Part shown: one piece after another, positions 6,241 to 11,000 of the stretch
How the letters are laid out: every line of letters begins with the position of its first letter
Numbering within the stretch: the stretch's first letter is position 1
Assembly: GCA_905221605.1 (NCBI GenBank)
Contig: CAJNDS010002337.1
Location: 66,501-77,500, forward strand
Origin: Symbiodinium natans
Lineage: Eukaryota > Sar > Dinophyceae > Suessiales > Symbiodiniaceae
Length of the DNA: 11,000 bases
Direction: 5' to 3'
Position numbers and translations under genes: made by a program
The notes under the pieces: model-generated
Told to the model about the DNA's origin: nothing
Databases searched by the model: none
What the model saw: only the letters and a program-made list of their open reading frames with translations

Positions 6241-6688
6241 GGGTCTAGGGTTTCGGGCTTTTCTTCCTATGAATACTTAAACCTTTTGGTTTTGGGTTTT
6301 TTTGAGACATCGCCCTGACAACCCAACCATTTTGGATGTTGGGACGCACGGACACATCCTTGAAAACAGCCTACGAGCCCGGGAGCCTGGGACGTGTTGA
6401 GAAGCTCATTGCCACCGGCCCTCCAGGCCCTTGGAACCCCCAAAAATTGCAGAATCCATGGGGTCAGTTCTGCCATCAAACTCCGTGCCTTAGTAGTACC
6501 GGAATCGGATTTTTTTCTTAAATCTTGCGGCGCACGGCGCAAGTTTTCGGAAGCACGCGCGAGTCAGGTAAGAGAAATGGATATATGATATATACTTCAA
6601 ATGAGAAGGGGAGGGTGGGGAGATACCAAACGCATGGTGATGCAAAGGGGCCTTGAGAATCGAGGCCAATCGTAAACCTGAAGGCCTG
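6241..6688. other. Unique segment, overlapping frames, no gene called
   Basis: A reverse frame (6267-6542, 91 residues) overlaps forward frames at 6336-6521 and 6394-6588. None resembles a known family. A short TATATGATATATA motif lies near 6581-6594. The left end has degenerate GGTTTTGGGTTTTTTT, again telomere-like. Confidence 0.35.
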
Positions 6689-6765
6689 ACCCCCAAACCC
6701 TAAACCCTAAAACCCTAAACCCTAAATCCTAAATTCTAAACCCTAAACCCTAAACCCTAAACCCT
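6689..6765 (-). repeat. CCCTAAA array with length variants
   Basis: C-strand units include CCCCAAA, one CCCTAAAA octamer and substituted TCCTAAA and TTCTAAA, then four clean CCCTAAA units on the right. Decay is concentrated on the left side. Confidence 0.9.
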
Positions 6766-6867
6766 AGCGAGGGTCCGAAACTCAGAGGGTCAAGGCGGGG
6801 TGTTGGGAAGCGCCCGTGGGCCTCAAATCTTCCCTAAGAATGGGTGGTGCCCGATAGCCCTAGGAAC
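6766..6867. other. Short spacer, no gene seen
   Basis: Unique sequence separating a C-strand array from a G-strand array, so the two blocks point towards the spacer from opposite strands. Confidence 0.45.
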
Positions 6868-6914
6868 AGGTTTAGAGTTTAGAGCTTAGGGTTTAGGGTT
6901 TAGGGTTTAGGGTT
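6868..6914 (+). repeat. TTTAGGG tract
   Basis: Starts with decayed TTTAGAG units and becomes clean TTTAGGG for about four repeats. Confidence 0.9.
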
Positions 6915-6968
6915 CTTGGCATAGTTGGTTCTTTGCAAAAGATGGTGAGTTTGTGTACTGGGTGTCTT

Positions 6969-7024
6969 GGGGGTTTAGGGTTTAGGGGTTAGGGTTTAGG
7001 GTTTAGGGTTTAGGTTTCAGGGTT
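6969..7024 (+). repeat. TTTAGGG tract
   Basis: About seven G-strand units with single-base length slips (TTTAGGGG, TTAGGG) and a terminal TTTCAGGG. Confidence 0.9.
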
Positions 7025-7100
7025 CATAGTAGTACCTCAGTTCTCTTGTGCTGGGCTTGCTTCAATCCACTCGGGGATTCTTGGCCCCAGGGAGCACCCT

Positions 7101-7148
7101 TTAAACCCTAAACCCTAAACCCTAAACCCTAAACCCTACACCCTAAAC
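7101..7148 (-). repeat. CCCTAAA tract
   Basis: Six C-strand heptamers, one with a TACA variant, ending against a T-rich run. It opposes the G-strand tract 77 bases upstream. Confidence 0.92.
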
Positions 7149-7334
7149 TTTTTTTCAAACCTTAGATTATATAGGGATCCTTATTGTTTGTTTAAGGCAG
7201 CTTCCAGCATTGAGGTGTGTTGGGTTCTCAGGGCTGCTCACAAAAGACATAAATAGCCAATTCAAGGGTTATTGTTCAGGTTTGAGATTTTAGAGTTTAG
7301 GGTTTCGGTTACAGAACAAGAAGGATAGATGGAC
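7149..7334. other. Short spacer, no gene seen
   Basis: Unique sequence with one degraded telomere-like fragment (TTTAGAGTTTAGGGTTTCGG) near 7290-7308. No reading frame of interest. Confidence 0.45.
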
Positions 7335-7400
7335 AAATATATAGATAAATACATATATATATGTATATATATATATATATATATATTTACACATGCATAT
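7335..7400. repeat. (AT)n microsatellite
   Basis: Alternating AT/TATA with a few interruptions. The longest uninterrupted AT run is roughly 7364-7386. It is self-complementary and therefore a likely cruciform or slippage site. Confidence 0.9.
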
Positions 7401-7402
7401 AC

Positions 7403-7453
7403 GGGTGCCCTTTCGTTGCCTCGTAGTGAGTACAGCTACTCACAAAGGGACCC
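7403..7453. repeat. Extended 17-bp hairpin next to AT repeat
   Basis: GTGAGTA (7426-7432) pairs with TACTCAC (7437-7443) across a CAGC tetraloop. Immediately outside on the right, AAAGGGACCC (7444-7453) pairs with GGGT-g-CCCTTT (7403-7413), leaving a 12-base bulge only on the left. Seventeen pairs in total make this the best unexplained hairpin in the unique DNA. No gene is tied to it. Confidence 0.6.
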
Positions 7454-7920
7454 GAATTTCGAGAGTCTAAACCAAGCTGGGAGCTAGAGCTCCAAGCCAA
7501 CATTTTCAAGGAGGTCGTCCTGAGAAGCCATGCATGAGTTGCCACCTGATGGTCTGCGCCACTCCACCATCCAAAACAACCAACAGATTCGAAACTGGTG
7601 CGGAAAGAGCACGAAGCAAACACACAGCGCCGTTGCACTGCACAGCACGAAGATTAAATGCTGCCAATACTGAACCCCTCCGACTTCAATTGGGCATTTG
7701 ACAGTCAAGGCAGGCGTGCCAATGCCAAACCCCGAAAACCTGAAGCCCCCAGACCTTTATATACACTTGAAGCCTTAAACCCTAAGTATCTTTTGGCCCA
7801 CAATCACCTGCACACCCTAAACTTTAAACAATCCTGAGGACCGTCGACCCGAACCCACGGAACCGGCAAACTGTGGGAATTTGGGCTAGGTCCCCTTATG
7901 GCCTTGCGGGGATGTTGCGG
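7454..7920. other. Unique segment, no recognised gene
   Basis: Two overlapping reverse frames (7484-7708 and 7387-7638) cover the left part. One has a cysteine-rich hydrophobic run (HLIFVLCSATALCVCFVLF). I recognise neither, and with two competing frames neither is compelling. Isolated C-strand fragments (AAACCCTAAG, CACCCTAAAC) occur at 7777-7823. Confidence 0.35.
7477..7496. repeat. GGAGCT palindrome
   Basis: GGAGCT-AG-AGCTCC (7480-7493) is perfect, and can extend through one mismatch to GCT/AGC on the outside. It follows the 7403-7453 hairpin by 26 bases. Confidence 0.55.
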
Positions 7921-8135
7921 TTCGGGTGTAGGGTTGACGCTTTAGGCTTTCGGGTTGAGGGTTTTCATGTCCCGTTTTTGTAGGGGCCAAGGTTTTAGCG
8001 CTATAGAGTGGGTTTAAGATGATCTTATTCAGGAACGTCAGACGGTTTAAAGGGCCACTGGATTACGACTGGGACCTGCCAGAAGCTACGACTTGCCAGA
8101 GGCTCCAATAAATCCAAAGTTGGGGAGGGTGGGGC
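7921..8135. other. Spacer with degraded repeats and a 17-bp duplication
   Basis: G-strand remnants at 7921-7970 (GGTGTAGGGTTGACGCTTTAGG-like) are followed by unique sequence. ACCTGCCAGAAGCTACG (8074-8090) is followed directly by ACTTGCCAGAGGCTCCA (8091-8107), an imperfect tandem copy with 13 of 17 matches. No gene. Confidence 0.5.
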
Positions 8136-8518
8136 ACTTGGAGGTTCATGGGTAGTTACAAGTAGGGTAGGGTCAAGTATGGTAAATACTGCGCCGGGCC
8201 GATAGTTCGACCCACCAACATCTTGGGGTTCTTACACCCATACCCCGCCCTCTTCCCCATAGACTCCTGACACAATGGGGCTGGGGACCTCCTCCGGAGC
8301 TACTATAGTACTATATTTTCAAAACGGGGTATTAATTTCTCCGGTAGCAGGCGTAGGGAAAACGCTACTTTTCGGCACTCCGCTACTCCGCGGGAGCCTT
8401 CACTGTCTGCATGCCATCCAACATGTGCCGTGGGTCGAAATTCGGCCCGGGGGTGTATACGTTTGGGGAACTTATACTCGTACTTGTAATTACTATATTT
8501 ACCGGTGAACCTCCAAGT
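8136..8518. mobile_element. 383-bp inverted-repeat element (MITE-like)
   Basis: The ends are a perfect 13-bp inverted repeat: ACTTGGAGGTTCA (8136-8148) and TGAACCTCCAAGT (8506-8518). Similarity continues inward with gaps: GTTACAAGTA against TACTTGTAAT (near 8155 and 8482), then CCGGGCCGATAGTTCGACCC (from 8194) against GGGTCGAAATTCGGCCCGG (8432-8450). Each arm is thus about 80-90 bases. The left arm carries the GGTTCATGGGTAGTTACAAG core of the 5541 element. A forward frame inside (8275-8508) has no recognised domain, and its GVGKT string does not complete a P-loop. No target-site duplication is obvious. Confidence 0.68.
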
Positions 8519-8520
8519 AT

Positions 8521-8656
8521 GATCTTTCGATCATCACAGCCCGAAGGGTCTCAGGACGATGCCGTCAGTAAGGGGCACTACTATACCCGAGGGCACCAGA
8601 ATATTTCTAAACCCTAGGCCCTATGTGGATCATAAGGTTCAGGGTCTATGGCTTTG
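8521..8656. other. Short spacer, no gene seen
   Basis: Unique sequence downstream of the inverted-repeat element with a single AAACCCTAGG fragment near 8608-8617. Confidence 0.45.
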
Positions 8657-8657
8657 C

Positions 8658-8700
8658 AGGGTTGAGGGGTTTAGGGTGGGGACCCTAAACCCTCAACCCT
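8658..8700. repeat. Head-to-head telomeric palindrome
   Basis: AGGGTTGAGGGGTTTAGGGT (8658-8677) is followed after GGGG by ACCCTAAACCCTCAACCCT (8682-8700). The arms are complementary apart from one extra G on the left. G-strand repeats thus turn directly into C-strand repeats, and the shared TTGAGGG variant on both sides shows that the arms derive from one another. Confidence 0.85.
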
Positions 8701-8742
8701 AAACCCTAAACCCTAAACCCTAAACCCTAAACCCTAAACCCT
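8682..8742 (-). repeat. CCCTAAA tract
   Basis: About eight C-strand heptamers, clean except for a CCCTCAA unit near the left edge. This is the right-hand side of the palindrome at 8658-8700. Confidence 0.93.
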
Positions 8743-8911
8743 TTTAAGCCCTTCAGGTCCAAGATCCGGCAACAATGCTTTAGGGTTCAGGCTTCAGGAT
8801 CCCTCGCAACCACCCTACGAAAGCCCCATGCTGAAAAGGGACCTGTGGTGTGTTCTAGGGCTACTACAGGGGTTATATAGTGGGATGAGATTAAAGGGTC
8901 CCGTCTGTAGT
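8743..8911. other. Short spacer, no gene seen
   Basis: Unique sequence with one TTTAGGGTTCAGGC fragment at about 8779-8792. No reading frame or RNA fold stands out. Confidence 0.45.
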
Positions 8912-9244
8912 CCCCCTAAACCCCAAAACCCTGAACCCTACACCCTAAAACCCTAAACCCTACACCCTAAACCCTAAACCCTAAAACCCTGAAACCCTAA
9001 AACCCAAACACCCTAGAACCCTAAAACCCTAAAACCCTAAAACCCTAAAACCCTAAAGCCCTAAAGCCCTAAAGCCCTAAAGCCCTAAAACCCTAAAACC
9101 CTAAAACCCTAAAACCCTAAAACCCTAAAACCCTAAAACCCTAAAACCCTAAAACCCTAAAACCCTAAAACCCGAAACCCTAAAACCCTAAAACCCTAAA
9201 ACCCTAAAACCCTAAACCCTAAACCCGAAACCCCAAGCCCTTAG
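8912..9244 (-). repeat. CCCTAAAA octamer array
   Basis: The left third mixes 7- and 8-base units with CCCTACA and CCCTGAA variants. From 9019 to 9170 there are 19 consecutive octamers, including four successive CCCTAAAG units (9051-9082). After one CCCGAAA heptamer there are four more octamers (9178-9209), then the array reverts to heptamers and decays. The octamer complement TTTTAGGG is the known Chlamydomonas-type telomere unit. Here it is a local array beside 7-mer arrays. Confidence 0.95.
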
Positions 9245-9349
9245 CTAAACAAGCTCAGGTGACCACCCGCAAGCTGGCTGTTGGCTGGCCCTCCAAGGGA
9301 GGACACCTGGTCGGGATGCCCAGGGCTGGAATGGCAAGGTTCCCGGAAG
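9245..9349. other. Short spacer, no gene seen
   Basis: Unique GC-rich sequence containing GGCTGTTGGCTGGCCCTCC (near 9276). No reading frame of interest. Confidence 0.45.
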
Positions 9350-9400
9350 CTTGGGGTTTGGGGTTTGGGGTTTCGGGTTTCGGGGTTAGGGTTTAGGGAT
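9350..9400 (+). repeat. TTTGGGG/TTTCGGG block
   Basis: Begins with three TTTGGGG units, then TTTCGGG, and ends in TTTAGGG. It is the reverse-strand counterpart of the CCCCAAA type seen at 1814-1888. Confidence 0.85.
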
Positions 9401-9826
9401 TTGAGGGAGCTCTTGGGTTTAGAGGCTTCGGTGTAGTATCCGAAGAGCCTTTGTGGGGAGATCCGCTTGCTCCGATGAGAAGTGCCAGGAGAATCCTAAA
9501 CCCAAAACCCTAAACCCTGGTTAAGAGGACCAGGACGACAGGACCACCACAATATCCCAAAAGTCCCCCAAACCCCCAGATCCCTAAACCTTAACCTAAA
9601 GTAGCCTCAAACCCAAAGGCAACCCAAAAGCCTTCATCACCACCCAAGACAAGCTAATTAAATGTATAAATAGTATAAATAGATAGGTAGATAATTCTAT
9701 AAATATATAAATACATCAATATATAGATATATAATTTTAACGCTACGCGACCCGCCTCGGCCCGGCCCAGCGCATCCGCGTGAGCATGTGATTCCGCAGC
9801 GCCCAAGTCGCTGGACCCCAAGCAAT
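9401..9826. other. Spacer with short CCCTAAA tract and AT island
   Basis: Unique sequence surrounds a small C-strand tract (9494-9519) and scattered CCCAAA fragments to about 9630. At 9651-9740 there is an AT-rich island with TATAAATAG and ATATATAG repeats. A reverse frame (9697-9915) is partly translated telomere-like repeat (LTLNPKPQTINHKPGTLNPQP-type residues) and is rejected as a gene. Confidence 0.5.
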
Positions 9827-9961
9827 AAGGGTTGGGTTGAGGGTTGAGGGTTGAGGGTTCCGGGTTTATGGTTTATGGTTTGGGGTTTGGGGTTGAGGGT
9901 TAGTTTAGGGCTCAAGGTTCACGCTTTGGGGTTGAGGGTTTTTTTTGGGTTTAGGGTTGGG
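9827..9961 (+). repeat. GGGTTGA-type telomere-like block
   Basis: Starts with four GGGTTGA units in a row (about 9835-9862), then GTTTATG twice, TTTGGGG twice, and mixed TTGAGGG and TTTAGGG. The GGGTTGA variant also appears in the palindrome at 8658, so it is not a one-off mutation. Confidence 0.85.
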
Positions 9962-10018
9962 CTTGGAGTGATCGTAGGGTTGAGCCAGGCCCCTTAAGGT
10001 TTAAGGCGACTTTTTGGC

Positions 10019-10130
10019 AGGGTGGGGGGGAGGGGGGAGGTGGGGTGGGGGGAGGCGGGGGTGGGAGGGGGAAGCGGGTGGGGGGGGGGGGGGGGGGGGG
10101 GGGGGGTGGGGGGGGGGGGGGGGGGGGGAG
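10019..10130 (+). repeat. Poly-G tract
   Basis: A G-rich approach (10019-10079) leads into 27 consecutive Gs (10080-10106), one T, and 21 more Gs (10108-10128). The strand is almost pure purine. Three forward frames and two reverse frames here are glycine- or proline-only translations and are not genes. The exact length should be treated with caution because polymerases stall in such tracts. Confidence 0.95.
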
Positions 10131-10308
10131 AGGGTGTTTCAACTGCCTCTGGTCCTGGCGAACCGTCCGCTTGCGGACCTGGTTTCCCAGCAGGGGTACT
10201 CATTTGAGGCCAAGGCCAAAAAAAGGGTTTAAAAAAAGGGCTTTGGGGTTTGGAGGGGGGTGCCTGTTCTGACAGCCTATACACCTCCGGCCCGAGGCTC
10301 GGCGGATT
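10131..10308. other. Short spacer, no gene seen
   Basis: Unique GC-rich sequence followed by two copies of AAAAAAAGGG (10218-10227 and 10231-10240) and a decayed TTTGGGG fragment near 10241-10255. Confidence 0.5.
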
Positions 10309-10762
10309 ATATAAATCTATCAATATATCAACATCAACATATCAACATATCAATATATCATATATCAAAATATCAAAAATATCAAAATATCAAATCATAT
10401 CAAAATATCAATATCAATCAATATAAATCAATATATCAATATATCAACATATCAACAATATCAACATATCCAATATATCAATATATCAATAATATATCAA
10501 TATATCAATATATCAATATATCAATATATCAATATATCAATATATCAATATATCAACATCAACATATCAACATACAATATACCAATATAAATATATCAAT
10601 ATATCAATATATCAATATATCAATATATCAATATATCAATATATAAATGTATCAATGTATCAATGTATCAATATATCAATATATCAATATATCAATATAT
10701 CAATATATCAATATATCAATATGTCAATATGTCAATATGTCAATATGCCAATATATAACTAT
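10309..10762. repeat. 8-bp AT satellite (CAATATAT)n
   Basis: About 450 bases of the unit CAATATAT. Clean runs lie at about 10490-10555, 10585-10640 and 10664-10720. Variant units are clustered: CAACATAT near the left, CAAAATAT at 10366-10405, CAATGTAT at 10650-10670, CAATATGT at 10715-10745. The unit has no stop in any forward frame, and three units make 24 bases, so the forward frame 10260-10646 reads as a periodic YQYINISI peptide. I regard that as an artefact. Confidence 0.93.
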
Positions 10763-11000
10763 CTAAATATATCAATATTTAAATAAATAAGTATATAGAT
10801 ATAAATATAAATACAAATACATAAAAAATAAATATCAATAAATACACAGATATAAATATAAAATGTAGAAACATAGAGAAGTGTACAAGAATGAACATGA
10901 ACACAAACTCAAGCAGACGTATAAATATGAGCATGCATATACTGTTACAAACAACTACTCAGATATAAGCAAACAGACAAATACATGTGGACTATATGTT
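10763..11000. other. AT-rich tail of the satellite
   Basis: The 8-bp periodicity is lost and replaced by ATAAATA and AAATACA motifs, then by less repetitive A-rich sequence with very few Ts in long stretches. I see no gene. It continues beyond the window. Confidence 0.55.

Noticed and set aside
6301-6350. Relict dinoflagellate spliced leader (CCATTTTGG-like string near 6328)
   Set aside because: Only a short ACCATTTTGG core agrees; the rest of the 22-base leader is absent.
8203-8215. GTTCGACCC as a polymerase III B-box or tRNA T-arm
   Set aside because: The flanking bases do not form a T-stem and no proper A-box precedes it. The match is explained by the inverted-repeat arm.
8275-8508. Frame containing GVGKT, reminiscent of a nucleotide-binding P-loop
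   Set aside because: The residue five positions before the GKT glycine is proline, so the GxxxxGK[ST] pattern is not met. The frame lies inside an inverted-repeat element and has no other NTPase motif.
10014-10323. Several glycine-rich and proline-rich reading frames over the poly-G tract
   Set aside because: They are direct translations of a G homopolymer on either strand; open frames are inevitable there.
10260-10646. 128-residue frame with periodic YQYINISI
   Set aside because: The 8-bp satellite unit has no stop in forward frames, so the periodic peptide is explained by the repeat alone.

Overview
The window looks like gene-poor nuclear DNA from a eukaryote with plant/alveolate-type telomeres. 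About a fifth of it is TTTAGGG/CCCTAAA telomere-like repeat, spread over more than 20 separate blocks in both orientations. The rest is short unique spacers, AT-rich microsatellites, long C or G homopolymers and inverted-repeat elements. I find no credible protein-coding gene, rRNA, complete tRNA or CRISPR array. The heptamer alone fits land plants, green algae and several alveolates. The density of degenerate interstitial repeats, the 27-G tract and the GC-rich spacers mixed with simple repeats make me favour a dinoflagellate-like protist, possibly Symbiodiniaceae. That is inference, not proof.

Layout. 1-950: degenerate G-strand blocks (TTTAGGG, TTTTGGG) around short GC-rich spacers. 951-1490: AT-rich spacer with clustered palindromes. 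1554-2505: four telomere-like blocks, three of them long C-strand arrays. 2578-2830: heavily decayed G-strand block. 2895-3040: AT-rich island. 3207-3316: perfect CCCTAAA array between near-identical CT-rich flanks. 3317-4400: unique sequence around an ATC/CAT microsatellite. 4400-5440: G-strand blocks and spacers. 5454-5740: C17 tract followed by a fold-back repeat. 5836-7150: more blocks in alternating orientation. 7335-8135: AT microsatellite, then hairpin-rich unique DNA. 8136-8518: 383-bp inverted-repeat element related to the 5541 element. 8658-9244: head-to-head telomeric palindrome, then an array dominated by the octamer CCCTAAAA. 9350-9961: TTTGGGG and GGGTTGA variants. 10019-10130: near-pure poly-G. 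10309-11000: an 8-bp AT satellite grading into AT-rich DNA.

Nothing here acts together as a pathway. Open reading frames occur mainly where a repeat unit lacks or has lost its stop codon (degenerate TTTAGGG, poly-G, CAATATAT), so predicted proteins should be treated as repeat translations. The most interesting content is structural: the modular inverted-repeat family with pieces near 2316, 5541-5738 and 8136-8518, the block-wise switch from 7-mer to 8-mer telomere units, and the array at 3207-3316 flanked by direct repeats.
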